Source: DASQFY01 sp036397815 (GTDB lineage Bacteria; Chloroflexota; Limnocylindria; QHBO01). Taken from it: 62,968 nucleotides of DNA. Under the pieces are notes generated by a model. The model did no database searches, was not told where the DNA came from, and worked only from the letters and a program-made list of their open reading frames with translations. A program made the translations under genes and the position numbers. Positions within the stretch are counted from its first letter, which is position 1. Every line of letters starts with the position of its first letter. Where the stretch lies: the NCBI GenBank assembly GCA_036397815.1, contig DASWIE010000133.1:1-62968 (forward strand), written 5' to 3'. Below, one piece after another: positions 41,989 to 50,404 of this stretch.

Positions 41989-42765
41989 ATGATCACGGCC
42001 ATCGACCACATCGTGATCGGCGTCCCCGATCCCGACGCGGCCGCCCGGGAGCTGACCGATCAGCTGGGCCTGGCGTTCGGCGGCGGCGGACGCCATCCGA
42101 GCTCGGGCACCTTCAACCGGCTCGCCTTCCTTGGCGACAGCTATCTCGAGCTGATGGGCGTCGAGGATCCGAAGCTGGCGGGCAAGAGCCCGATCGGAGC
42201 GACAGCACTTCACGCCATCGAAAGCAGTGACGGGTTCGCGACGTATGCCCTGCTCGATGACGCAATCGACACGACTGTGGCGGCCCTGCAGGCCGCGGGT
42301 AGGTCGATCGGCCCGGTCATTCCGGGAGCCCGTGAGCGGCCGGACGGCGAGCGCGTAGAGTTCTGGGTCGCGATGCCGTCACGCCTTGGACCGGACGCGC
42401 CGCCCTTCCTGATCAAGCACGCCTACGTCGGCGCCGAATGGGGGACCGATGCGCTGGCCGCTCGTCGGCGATCAGCACATCCCATCGGTTCGCCGGTGGT
42501 CCTCGTTCGTCTCGACCTCGCCACGCCCGACCCGATGGCCCTCGCCGCCGAGTACTCCGCCCAGCTTGGGCTCGAGTTCTGGGCCGTGGCGGACCTGGCG
42601 GTGTGCACCATCGGTCCGCACGCCATTCGGCTGGTACCGTCGCGCGAGATGGAGGTGCCGGCCGCGGTCGTGATCGGCGCCGGCGTGGAGTCGCCGCGAA
42701 GCGTCGAGGCGCTGGGCATGCGTTTCGACGTCGAGCCGGTCGAGCTCCCGGTGCTGGTCGCCTGA
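41989..42765 (+). CDS. VOC family protein (glyoxalase-like, two repeats)
   Basis: 258 residues with the opening IDHIVIGVPDPDAAARELTD and SYLELMGVEDP, then a second half (LVRLDLATPDPMALAAEYSA, VADLAVCTIGPHAIRLVPS). This is the long glyoxalase-like plan (pfam13468-like). Metal ligands His and Glu are clear only in the first half. It stands between the two carboxylase genes, divergent from the leftward genes. Function unknown. Confidence 0.78.
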   Translation: MITAIDHIVIGVPDPDAAARELTDQLGLAFGGGGRHPSSGTFNRLAFLGDSYLELMGVEDPKLAGKSPIGATALHAIESSDGFATYALLDDAIDTTVAALQAAGRSIGPVIPGARERPDGERVEFWVAMPSRLGPDAPPFLIKHAYVGAEWGTDALAARRRSAHPIGSPVVLVRLDLATPDPMALAAEYSAQLGLEFWAVADLAVCTIGPHAIRLVPSREMEVPAAVVIGAGVESPRSVEALGMRFDVEPVELPVLVA

Positions 42766-42780
42766 CCGCCGCGGAGACCT

Positions 42781-44379
42781 CTACATCCGGAACACGCCGA
42801 AGCGCGTCTCGGGAATCGGCGCGTTGAGTGCCGCGCTGATGCCCAGGGCCAGGACCCGCCGGGTATCGAGCGGGTCGATGACGCCGTCATCCCAGAGCCG
42901 GGCGGTCGAGTAGTACGCGGAGCCCTGGCGCTCGTACTCGACCAGGATCGGGGCCTCGAAGGCGTCGCGCTGGGCATCGGTCTCGATCTCGTCGTTCACG
43001 GTCGAGAGCACGCGCGCTGCCTGGGCGCCGCCCATGACGCTGATCCGCGCGTTGGGCCACATCCACAGCTGTCGGGGCGAGTAGGCCCGGCCAGCCATGC
43101 CGTAGTTCCCCGCCCCGAAGCTGCCGCCGATGATGACCGTGAACTTCGGCACCGCCGTGGTGGCCACCGCCGTGACCAGCTTCGCTCCATCCTTCGCGAT
43201 GCCGCCCGCCTCGTACTCGCGACCCACCATGAAGCCGGTGATGTTCTGCAGGAAGACGAGCGGAATCCTGCGCTGGCTGGCCAGCTCCACGAAGTGCGCC
43301 CCCTTCAGGCTCGAGCTGCTGAACAGGATGCCGTTGTTGGCCAGGATGCCCACCGGATAGCCCTCGATCCGCGCGAAGCCGCACACCAGCGTCTCGCCGT
43401 AGCGCTCCTTGAACTCGTGCAGGTCACTGCCGTCGACGATGCGGGCGATCACCTCGCGCACGTCGTACGACTGACGCGCATCGGCCGGGATGACGCCATA
43501 CAGATCCTCTGGATTGACCGATGGAGCGGCAGGCTCCGCCCGTTCCCATGGCGGTTCAGGCTTGCGCCAGGCCAGGCTGCGCACGATCTCGCGCCCGATG
43601 GCCAGCGCGTGCTCGTCGTCGAGTGCGTAGTGGTCGGCCACACCGCTGGTCGTGGTGTGGACGTCGGCCCCGCCCAGCTCCTCCGCGCTCACCTCCTCGC
43701 CAGTGGCCGCCTTCACCAGCGGCGGGCCGCCCAGGAAGATGGTGCCGGTGCCCTTGACGATGACCGTCTCGTCGGACATCGCCGGCACGTATGCCCCGCC
43801 CGCGGTTGACGAGCCCATCACCATCGCGATCTGCGGGATCGAGCGCGCCGAGAGCTGCGCCTGGTTGTAGAAGATCCGGCCGAAGTGGTCGCGGTCCGGG
43901 AAGACCTCGTCCTGGAGGGGCAGGTACGCCCCGCCGCTGTCGACCAGGTAGAGGCAGGGCAGCCGATTCTCGAGCGCGATCTCCTGCGCGCGAAGGTGCT
44001 TCTTGACGGTGATCGGGTAGTAGGTGCCGCCCTTGACGGTGGCGTCGTTGGCCACCAGCACGCACTCGACGCCCTCCACCAGGCCGATGCCGGTCACGAT
44101 CCCGGCCCCCGGGGCGTCGTCGTCATACAGGCCGTTCGCCGCGAGGGGCGAGAGCTCCAGGAACGCGCTGCCGGGATCGATCAGCCGATCGATCCGTTCC
44201 CGTACCGGCAGCTTGCCGCGTCCGACGTGGCGGGCGATGGAGCGGTCGTCGCCGCCGGCGCCGCGCTCGCTGACGGCGCGTATCCGTTGGCGGAGCCCCT
44301 CCACCTCTCGGCGCATGGCGGTGGCATTCGCGGCGAACGACCCGGACCCGGGGTCGAGGGCGGAGCTGAGGACGGCCAT
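42781..44379 (-). CDS. acyl-CoA carboxylase beta (carboxyltransferase) subunit
   Basis: 532 residues, the usual size for the methylcrotonyl-CoA carboxylase beta chain. GRGKLPVRERIDRLIDPGS, YLVDSGGAYLPLQDEVFPD, GSSTAGGAYVPAMSDE, FLQNITGFMVGREYEAGGI and GGSFGAGNYGMAGRAYSPR are characteristic. It moves carboxyl from biotin to the acyl-CoA and should pair with the helix-turn-helix-fused alpha subunit at 38298. Ends 15 bases from the convergent VOC stop. Confidence 0.9.
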   Translation of the reverse strand: MAVLSSALDPGSGSFAANATAMRREVEGLRQRIRAVSERGAGGDDRSIARHVGRGKLPVRERIDRLIDPGSAFLELSPLAANGLYDDDAPGAGIVTGIGLVEGVECVLVANDATVKGGTYYPITVKKHLRAQEIALENRLPCLYLVDSGGAYLPLQDEVFPDRDHFGRIFYNQAQLSARSIPQIAMVMGSSTAGGAYVPAMSDETVIVKGTGTIFLGGPPLVKAATGEEVSAEELGGADVHTTTSGVADHYALDDEHALAIGREIVRSLAWRKPEPPWERAEPAAPSVNPEDLYGVIPADARQSYDVREVIARIVDGSDLHEFKERYGETLVCGFARIEGYPVGILANNGILFSSSSLKGAHFVELASQRRIPLVFLQNITGFMVGREYEAGGIAKDGAKLVTAVATTAVPKFTVIIGGSFGAGNYGMAGRAYSPRQLWMWPNARISVMGGAQAARVLSTVNDEIETDAQRDAFEAPILVEYERQGSAYYSTARLWDDGVIDPLDTRRVLALGISAALNAPIPETRFGVFRM

Positions 44380-44421
44380 CGCCGCCGATTATGGCCGGGT
44401 CGTTGAGCCCGGGCGCCTCCG

Positions 44422-44448
44422 ACGGCGGCCAGACGGCGGCTAGGCCAG
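44422..44448 (-). repeat. short imperfect tandem duplication across a stop codon
   Basis: ACGGCGGCCAG at 44422-44432 is followed by ACGGCGGCTAGGCCAG at 44433-44448, the same unit with an inserted triplet and shift. The stop of the 194-residue gene (rc of CTA at 44440) lies within the second unit. Confidence 0.55.
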
Positions 44449-45024
44449 GGTGACGAGCGGAATGATCTGGGTGATGTGGGCGGTGTTGACGATCACGACG
44501 CTCACCACGTGCTCGAACGGAGGCTCGCCGTTGTGCAGGAGGTAGGCCTCGGTGAGCGGCAGGAAGCGGGGTCCGTGCATGAGCAGGTGCGGCCCGACAT
44601 CGCCGCCCGGGGGCACGTGCAGGTTGCCGGTCACGCTGAAGGGGCCGGCGGTCAGCGCCACGCGGCGGAGCTTGCGGTGGAGGCGAAGCTGGCGCGAGGC
44701 GCGCCACTCCGGCGGCATGGCCAGGATCATCTGGTCCGCCATGAGGGTGTGCCACTCACCGGAGTCCTCGGTCATTGGAGCTGGCCCGCGGGGCGAGATG
44801 GGCTCTGTTGGCGCGTCGATGGGCCCGGGGCTCGGCCGCCACAGGCGCAGCTCCGACTGCTCATTGAGCAGGTCGGTCACGCGACGTCCGTTGGCGGCGA
44901 TCCAGCCGACAATGCGCGAATCGGCGGTATAGAGCTCGATCGGCGCCAGGTCGGTTGCCGGGGCCATTGCGGCGGCCCCGGAGGTCGCGACGCCCGCGCT
45001 GCGGCGCCAGTTCCAGAACGTCAC
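44440..45024 (-). CDS. hypothetical protein, 194 residues
   Basis: GTG at 45024 follows GAGGAT seven bases upstream; TATCCG lies a few bases further. The protein has no helix long enough for a membrane. It reads IELYTADSRIVGWIAANGRR early and a beta-rich end (RKLRRVALTAGPFSVTGNLH, HLLMHGPRFLPLTEAYLLHN, HVVSVVIVNTAHITQI). No family recognised with confidence. Confidence 0.65.
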   Translation of the reverse strand: MTFWNWRRSAGVATSGAAAMAPATDLAPIELYTADSRIVGWIAANGRRVTDLLNEQSELRLWRPSPGPIDAPTEPISPRGPAPMTEDSGEWHTLMADQMILAMPPEWRASRQLRLHRKLRRVALTAGPFSVTGNLHVPPGGDVGPHLLMHGPRFLPLTEAYLLHNGEPPFEHVVSVVIVNTAHITQIIPLVTLA

Positions 45025-45200
45025 GTTGCATCCTCGGATAGGCGGCCGCGGGGCAGTGCGCGGCTCGTGGGCGAACACTACCCGCGCTCATGCGTGCCAC
45101 CAAGGGCCCGAGAGTACTAGGCAGGGCCGGTGCGCGCAGGCACCGACAAGGACCATTACGCGCTAACACTGTGACCGCGCGATCCGTTACAACTACCGCA

Positions 45201-45683
45201 ATGAACCGATCCATCCGTTCCCTACCGATTCCCATCGTCGTATTGGTGGCGGCGCTGGTGCTGCTGGTTGCCGGCTCGGCACTCGCGAACAAGGGCTTCC
45301 AGACCAGCCAGCAGCCCGACGTCGTCGCTCAGGACGAGGAAGAGGGCACGCCCTCCCAGCAGGTGCTCGACAAGGTCGTCGATCGCCTCGGCGCACTCGA
45401 TCCGCCCATCGTGACCGATGCCGCGACGGTCGCCGAGCTGGCCGCCACCTATGGCGTCGGCGGCGCGGTTCGCATCCTCGCCTGGGGTGCCGCGACCGAT
45501 GCCGATGTCGCAGGCATGCGCGACGATGGCATGGGCTGGGGGGAGATAGCCCGCCAACTGAACGAGGCGGACCCCGACGGCGACCTCAACCTGCGCCCCG
45601 GCATCGGCTGGGTCATGGGCGGCGGTCAGGGCGAGGGCCACGGGAAGGCGAACGCCCCGGGCCAGGCCAACAAGCAGCAGTAG
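45201..45683 (+). CDS. secreted acidic protein, 160 residues
   Basis: ATG 45201 lies seven bases after TACAAC. A signal peptide (SIRSLPIPIVVLVAALVLLVAGSALA) is followed by an acidic stretch (DVVAQDEEEG), a helical region and an EADPDGDLNLRPGIGW segment, then a Gly/Gln-rich end (GHGKANAPGQANKQQ). DPDGDLN resembles a calcium loop. A strong terminator follows. No known family assigned. Confidence 0.65.
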   Translation: MNRSIRSLPIPIVVLVAALVLLVAGSALANKGFQTSQQPDVVAQDEEEGTPSQQVLDKVVDRLGALDPPIVTDAATVAELAATYGVGGAVRILAWGAATDADVAGMRDDGMGWGEIARQLNEADPDGDLNLRPGIGWVMGGGQGEGHGKANAPGQANKQQ

Positions 45684-45705
45684 ACGGGGCTCCAACCCTG
45701 CTCTC

Positions 45706-45735
45706 AGGCCCGGCTTCGCGCCGGGCCTTCTTCTT
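45706..45735 (+). terminator. intrinsic terminator of the secreted-protein gene
   Basis: Stem AGGCCCGGC with GCCGGGCCT closes a five-base loop (TTCGC) and is followed by TCTTCTT, 23 bases after the stop codon. Confidence 0.8.
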
Positions 45736-45755
45736 CGCGGCTCGACCGTGTCCGT

Positions 45756-45780
45756 AAGTGTTCAGGTGATCTGAACACTT
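45756..45780. promoter_or_regulatory. second copy of the GntR-type 25-bp palindrome
   Basis: Arms AAGTGTTCAG and CTGAACACTT around GTGAT. It matches the gntR operator at 30594 base for base except the outer pair and the centre, and has the same length. It is centred 49 bp before the csaA start codon, overlapping a possible -35. Confidence 0.7.
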
Positions 45781-45816
45781 GCAGATGGCATGGTGGCTGG
45801 CTGCTACCGTGCGGCA

Positions 45817-46152
45817 ATGATCGAGTTCGAGGACTTCGCACGGGTCGACATGCGAGTCGGCCGCATCGTCGAGGCAGCTTCATTTCCGGAGGCGCGCAAG
45901 CCGTCATACCGGCTGCGCATCGACTTCGGGCCGGAGCTCGGCCATCGGGTCAGCTCCGCCCAGCTCACCGTCACGTACCCCGATCCAGCCGCGCTCGTAG
46001 GACGTCAGGTCGTGGCCATTGTCAACTTCCCGCCACGTCGCATCGCCGGCCTCGCCAGTGAGGTGCTGGTCCTCGGGGCCATGGGCGAAGGCGGCGAGGT
46101 CTGGCTCCTGGAGCCGAATCCCGAGTGCGATCTGGGGACGCGCATCGGCTGA
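45817..46152 (+). CDS. csaA: CsaA-like tRNA-binding-domain protein
   Basis: 111 residues, the CsaA size: FEDFARVDMRVGRIVEAASF, PEARKPSYRLRIDFG, HRVSSAQLTVTYP, VGRQVVAIVNFPPRRIAG and SEVLVLGAMGEGGEVWLLEP. CsaA is a dimeric OB-fold protein with tRNA-binding and proposed chaperone or export-helper activity. TACCGT lies six bases before ATG 45817. The GntR-type palindrome upstream suggests control by the regulator at 29838. Confidence 0.88.
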   Translation: MIEFEDFARVDMRVGRIVEAASFPEARKPSYRLRIDFGPELGHRVSSAQLTVTYPDPAALVGRQVVAIVNFPPRRIAGLASEVLVLGAMGEGGEVWLLEPNPECDLGTRIG

Positions 46153-46170
46153 TCGGGCAGAATATCCGGC

Positions 46171-46617
46171 GTGACGGAGACCGATACCGACGCTCAGATG
46201 GTCGGCCCACCGCTGGCAGGCATGCCCGACCCCGACCTCACCCCACCCCAGATCGCGCGGGTCGGCGATCCCTTCGCGCGAGTGCGAATCGTGCATTTCG
46301 TGTCACGGCTGCGGCGCAACACGGCACTGCAGCTTCGTGACGTGGTGGCCGCCCTGAATGCGGCCTACCTGGACTGGTATTTCAGCGAGAAGGTCGTCCT
46401 CGCCGAGCTGGTGCAGCTGCAGGCGAACTGGGCGATCAGCTTCCATGGCGAGGACCGCATCGTCCTCGATCGGAACGAGCGTGGCCACACGCTGCTGATC
46501 GTCGACTCCACGAAGATGTCGACCTTCTTCGTCTCGGAGGCGCGCCGCGCGGTCGAGGCCTGCGAGGAAGAGCAGCGCCGATTCACGCTTGGGGATGGAT
46601 CCACCACCGACTGGTAG
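46171..46617 (+). CDS. hypothetical protein, 148 residues
   Basis: GTG 46171 lies seven bases after CAGAAT. An acidic Pro-rich lead (about 1-30) comes before a mixed fold (RVRIVHFVSRLRRNTALQLR, LNAAYLDWYFSEKVVLAELV, ANWAISFHGEDRIVLDRNER, HTLLIVDSTKMSTFFVSEA). No membrane helix. It is 18 bases after csaA and probably co-transcribed. Family not recognised. Confidence 0.65.
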   Translation: MTETDTDAQMVGPPLAGMPDPDLTPPQIARVGDPFARVRIVHFVSRLRRNTALQLRDVVAALNAAYLDWYFSEKVVLAELVQLQANWAISFHGEDRIVLDRNERGHTLLIVDSTKMSTFFVSEARRAVEACEEEQRRFTLGDGSTTDW

Positions 46618-46619
46618 CC

Positions 46620-47555
46620 CTAGACGCGGTCGGCGTCTCCGGCGGACTCACTGGAGACGATACCCGCTGGCCGCGCAGGCACATCGGCCCCGTCGACGAC
46701 CGGAACGGGAGTCCGGCGCGGTCGCGGTCGGAACGGGGAGCTCTCGGGGACGATCGGTCCATCGATCTCGGCCAGCTCCCCGCCCCGATAGGCGTCCCAC
46801 ACGGCCATCACGGTGTCGCGGTGGGGCCGGATGCGGCAATGCTCATCGCGGTTGCCCATCTCGTCGCAGTAGCCGAGCGGCACGCACTTCGGCGCCAGGA
46901 ACGATCCGAAGAAGGGCGAGACGCGGAAGATCTCGTGGCGGATCTGCTTGAACAGCTGGCGGATCTCCCACTGCGCCATGGTGCACAGCCGCAGCCCGCT
47001 CATATGGATCAGCTGCCGCAGGTTGACCGTCATGATCAGGTTGGTCTGCATCGCGTTGGGGAAGATGAAGCGGGCGTCCTCGGCCGGGACCTCGGCCTGC
47101 AGCAGCTGCCCGTAGAGCTCAAGGTTGTCGTCGATCGCCTGCTGGAAGCGGCCGGCCAGGTCATCGGGCAGGTCGCCCTTGGCGATCGAGTCGGGGACCG
47201 TGTAGTTGTCCCGCTTCTTGAAGCTGACGTAGCGCTGCGACTGCTGGTCGAAGGCCGTCCCGGCCCGATGGCGCACCAGCTGGTGGGAGAGCGTCCGGGT
47301 CACGCCGCTGATGGCGAACGTGAAGTTGACGTGCTCGATGGTCGAGCCATGGCCCGACTCCATCACCTTGCGAACCAGGCTCTGCTGCTTCTCGTCGGCC
47401 ACCTGGCGGCTGACCGCCTTGTCCCAGATCTGGTCGGGCAGCTGCTCCGAGTAGCAGGTCCGGCAGGCGGTGTAGATGATCGGGAGATAGAACTCCTCCA
47501 CGATCTCCTTGGTGGGGAAGATCAGCTTGGCGGAGAGCGTGGTGGAGGAGGGCAT
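46620..47555 (-). CDS. thyX: flavin-dependent thymidylate synthase
   Basis: About 311 residues. The ThyX motif reads RHRAGTAFDQQSQRY, with SGHGSTIEHVNFTFAISGVT before it and MQTNLIMTVNLRQLIHM after. It makes dTMP from dUMP with folate and FAD. A Pro/Arg-rich tail of about 45 residues extends past the core. I use ATG 47555 (TACCAT ten bases upstream); 17 further codons are open. Two DnaA boxes lie just upstream. Its stop is three bases from the stop of the opposite gene. Confidence 0.92.
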   Translation of the reverse strand: MPSSTTLSAKLIFPTKEIVEEFYLPIIYTACRTCYSEQLPDQIWDKAVSRQVADEKQQSLVRKVMESGHGSTIEHVNFTFAISGVTRTLSHQLVRHRAGTAFDQQSQRYVSFKKRDNYTVPDSIAKGDLPDDLAGRFQQAIDDNLELYGQLLQAEVPAEDARFIFPNAMQTNLIMTVNLRQLIHMSGLRLCTMAQWEIRQLFKQIRHEIFRVSPFFGSFLAPKCVPLGYCDEMGNRDEHCRIRPHRDTVMAVWDAYRGGELAEIDGPIVPESSPFRPRPRRTPVPVVDGADVPARPAGIVSSESAGDADRV

Positions 47556-47598
47556 CGCACCGGCGATGGTAGCACGAGCACCGCCCGAAACGGGGCCC

Positions 47599-47627
47599 TT
47601 ATCCACAAGATGTAGCGGTGTGGATAA
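47599..47627. promoter_or_regulatory. two perfect, inverted DnaA boxes
   Basis: TTATCCACA at 47599-47607 and its reverse complement at 47619-47627, with centres 20 bp (two turns) apart. They lie about 30 bp upstream of the thyX -10 (TACCAT, 47571-47566) in the short gap after the GGDEF gene. Confidence 0.75.
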
Positions 47628-47675
47628 GGTCAGGCCGCTATGTTGTGGCCTTGTGACCGATGAAGACCCGCAAGC

Positions 47676-49148
47676 TCACCCGGCGTCAGCAGCGGGGTCC
47701 GCCTGCGAGACGTCGTCCTTCCGCTCATCCAGTCTGGCGAGCCCGTGCAGCCGATCGAAGGCGATTCGATTGCCCCCGGCGGCCTTGGCGGAGGCGAGCG
47801 CCTCGTCCACCGCGACCAGGAGCTCCTCGTCGGACATGGTCATTCCAGGGCGCACGAAGGCCACGCCGATCGAGACCCGGACGGTGATCTCGCCCGCCGC
47901 GCTGCTCACTGGCCGCGTTGAAAGCCGGCGCATGAGGGCATCCGCGAAGACGGTCGCGCCGCGCTCGTCCGTGTGCGGCAGGATCGCCAGGAAGCTGTCG
48001 CCGCCGGCGCGGCCCAGTGCGTCGGCCGCTCGCATCCGCAGTCGCAGGCGCAGGGCCACCTCACGCAGGATCACGTCGCCGACCTCCAGGCCGTGGTCGT
48101 GGTTGATCCCCGCGAAGCCATCGACGTCCAGCAGGAGAACAGCGAGCGGATGGGTATAGCGCCGCGCCTCGGCCGCCTCGGCGCGGAGCCGCTCCAGGAT
48201 GGCCCGTCGGGTGGCGACCCCGGTCAACGGATCGGTGTTGGCGGCCCGGGCAATCTCGGCGCGCTGCAGCTCGATCGTGCGGCGCGTCTCGAGCAGCTCC
48301 TCGATCGCGCCGCGCAGCTCCCGAGCCAGGCGATTCGCCTCGTCGTCCGGGGTGGCGGCCGGCGCCGCGCGCGACGGGCGCGGCCACGCCAGCAGCGGAG
48401 GTGGCGATTCGCCGACCTCGTCGGCGGTGGTGAGCGCCGGACGTATCCTGATCTGCAGGGGCGCCCCCGACCAGGCCATCGCCAGGCCGCCGACGGCGAA
48501 GGCCGCAAGGGGCGCGACCGCATCCAACGTGCCCGGCCGGGAGACCGCCAACGCCGCCAGGCCGCCGGCGAGCAGGCCCAGGGCGGTCGATCTGGCAGAG
48601 AGGGCCGCGGCGGCCGCCAGCGTGGCAGCTCCCGCGTGCAGCCAGGGCACGACCGACGTCGTCGGCATCAGGAAGATGGCGCCCGCGAGCGCCGCCTCGA
48701 TCGCTGCGAAGACGACGATGCCGCCCGCCGCCCGGGCGGCACGCCCGCGGAGCGCGGGGTGGGGGAGGAGGCGCGCGCCGAGGAGGAACGCGGCCCCGAC
48801 CAGGACAGCGACCGCCGGGCCGGGGTCCGGAAAGGCAGTGGGCGTGGCGAGCGCGCGAAGCGCCGTGACCGCAAGACCGACCGCCAGGGCGCCCACCCCG
48901 GCAGCTCCTGCCAGGCCGGCAGCGTCGCCCGCGCGCAGGCCTCGCACGAGGGCGACCGTGGTGGCCAGGCCAAGGGCCGCCGCCGCCAGGCCCGCGGCTG
49001 CACTTGGCAACCAAGCCGCAGCGCCGGTCGCCGTCAGCTCGAAAGGGGCGAAGAGCCGGAGACTGGCGACGGCCAGCGGCGCCATGAGGACCACCGCCAG
49101 GCGGACCCCGGCACGCGCGATGCCGACGGCGAGCTCGGAACGATCCAC
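47676..49148 (-). CDS. membrane protein with degenerate GGDEF domain
   Basis: 490 residues. Eight or so N-terminal helices (about 1-240), a coiled stretch (ELRGAIEELLETRRTIELQR), then a GGDEF domain (about 310-470: DPLTGVATRRAILERL, LLLDVDGFAGINHDHG). The signature is GGDSF rather than GGDEF, so the metal-binding glutamate is lost and cyclase activity is doubtful; GTP binding or a scaffold role remains possible. Divergent from the gene at 49256. Confidence 0.8.
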   Translation of the reverse strand: MDRSELAVGIARAGVRLAVVLMAPLAVASLRLFAPFELTATGAAAWLPSAAAGLAAAALGLATTVALVRGLRAGDAAGLAGAAGVGALAVGLAVTALRALATPTAFPDPGPAVAVLVGAAFLLGARLLPHPALRGRAARAAGGIVVFAAIEAALAGAIFLMPTTSVVPWLHAGAATLAAAAALSARSTALGLLAGGLAALAVSRPGTLDAVAPLAAFAVGGLAMAWSGAPLQIRIRPALTTADEVGESPPPLLAWPRPSRAAPAATPDDEANRLARELRGAIEELLETRRTIELQRAEIARAANTDPLTGVATRRAILERLRAEAAEARRYTHPLAVLLLDVDGFAGINHDHGLEVGDVILREVALRLRLRMRAADALGRAGGDSFLAILPHTDERGATVFADALMRRLSTRPVSSAAGEITVRVSIGVAFVRPGMTMSDEELLVAVDEALASAKAAGGNRIAFDRLHGLARLDERKDDVSQADPAADAG

Positions 49149-49255
49149 GCGGTCTCGTGGTGCGGGTATGCAACGGGAGTCTCGGGCGATCGGGGTCGCT
49201 CGATCAATAGTACGAAGGGGCGCGGATCGGCCGCGCGGGTCGTATCCTCGCCGTC

Positions 49256-49651
49256 ATGGTCCAGCCCGCGGTCCCGCACGGCAGGGCCGTGATGTCCCGC
49301 CGCCGCTTCCTGGCGCTCACCGATCGGCTGATCGCGGACGGCGAGGCGCTGCTCACCCAGCCCGACTGGAACCTGTTCAGGGCCTGGCTGCTCAACTCCG
49401 ACGAGCTGCTCGAGCGGGTGTGGGGGCGAATGGACCGATACCACCTCGCCTGGCTGAACGTGGGGCGCGGCTCGGCGGCGCCCGGGTCGCCGCTCGATGA
49501 GACCGGGACCCGCCGCTTCATCGCCGAGGTGGCCAGCGCCAAGCTGGCGGTACTGCGTACGATGAGGGCCGCCGTCGAGCGACGCGGCTCGCCGCGGCTC
49601 AGCGACGACGACGAAGGGGCGGACGAAGAGGTGGACGAGGAGGAGCGGTGA
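49256..49651 (+). CDS. hypothetical helical protein, 131 residues
   Basis: ATG 49256 lies seven bases after TATCCT (leaderless layout). Helices include RRFLALTDRLIADGEALLTQ and RRFIAEVASAKLAVLRTMRA; the end is strongly acidic (LSDDDEGADEEVDEEE). No family recognised. It overlaps the PIG-L gene by GTGA, so the two are coupled. Confidence 0.65.
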   Translation: MVQPAVPHGRAVMSRRRFLALTDRLIADGEALLTQPDWNLFRAWLLNSDELLERVWGRMDRYHLAWLNVGRGSAAPGSPLDETGTRRFIAEVASAKLAVLRTMRAAVERRGSPRLSDDDEGADEEVDEEER

Positions 49652-50379
49652 GCGACCGCCCGGACGACGTGGTCGGCGGCCTGGCGGCCGTCCTGGCCCA
49701 TCCCGATGACGAGAGCTTCGGCTGCGCCGGCGCCCTGGCGGTGGCCCACGACGCCGGTCGGGTGGTGCGCCTCCTGGTCGTGACCCGCGGCGAGGCAGGA
49801 GGGGCCGAAGGCGCGTCGGACGAGGACATTGCCGCGACGCGCGAGGAAGAGCTCCGCTGCGCTGCGGGAAAGATCGGCCTCACGGAGGTGACCCTGCTGG
49901 AGGGATACCCGGATGGGGGCGTGGCCGAGATGCCGTTCGCCCAGCTCGTCGACGATATCGCCATCTGGCTCGGCGATCGCCGCCCCGACGCCGTGATCAC
50001 CTTTGGGGCACACGGCATCACCGGCCACCCGGACCACGTGGTGGTAGGGTCCGCCACGCGCTGGGCGGTCGAGCGTCTCGCCGAGGCAGGGGAAGCGCCG
50101 CACGCGGTCTACGTCATGGCGCCGGTCTTCGGGCCGGCAACAAAGCGCTACGACCTGTCGGCGGAGGAGGGAGCCGCCACGCATCGGATCGACATCACGC
50201 CCGTGGCGGGGCGCAAGCTCGCTGCCCTGGCCTGCCACGCCAGCCAACCCGATGCGGCGCAGGAAGCCGTGGAGCTGCGGGCCGCCCTCGACCGCGACGG
50301 CGTCGTGTACGAGGGCTACAACCGCATCAGGCCCGCGGTCCCCGCCCCACACCCGAAATTCGACACGCGGCTGGTGTGA
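49648..50379 (+). CDS. PIG-L family deacetylase
   Basis: 243 residues. AHPDDESFGCAGAL carries the zinc ligands and catalytic aspartate; GHPDHVVVG holds the third ligand. The family removes acetyl from N-acetylglucosamine-type compounds in thiol (mycothiol, bacillithiol) or glycan synthesis. GTG 49648 follows GAGGAG and overlaps the preceding stop. No thiol synthase neighbours are seen, so the substrate is open. Confidence 0.85.
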   Translation: MSDRPDDVVGGLAAVLAHPDDESFGCAGALAVAHDAGRVVRLLVVTRGEAGGAEGASDEDIAATREEELRCAAGKIGLTEVTLLEGYPDGGVAEMPFAQLVDDIAIWLGDRRPDAVITFGAHGITGHPDHVVVGSATRWAVERLAEAGEAPHAVYVMAPVFGPATKRYDLSAEEGAATHRIDITPVAGRKLAALACHASQPDAAQEAVELRAALDRDGVVYEGYNRIRPAVPAPHPKFDTRLV

Positions 50380-50404
50380 CCGGATCCCTGTACACTTGCT
50401 TGCG

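Noticed and set aside
47599..47627. The DnaA boxes as a replication origin
   Set aside because: Only two boxes, no AT-rich unwinding region, and no dnaA, dnaN or rpmH nearby; a promoter-linked pair is more likely.
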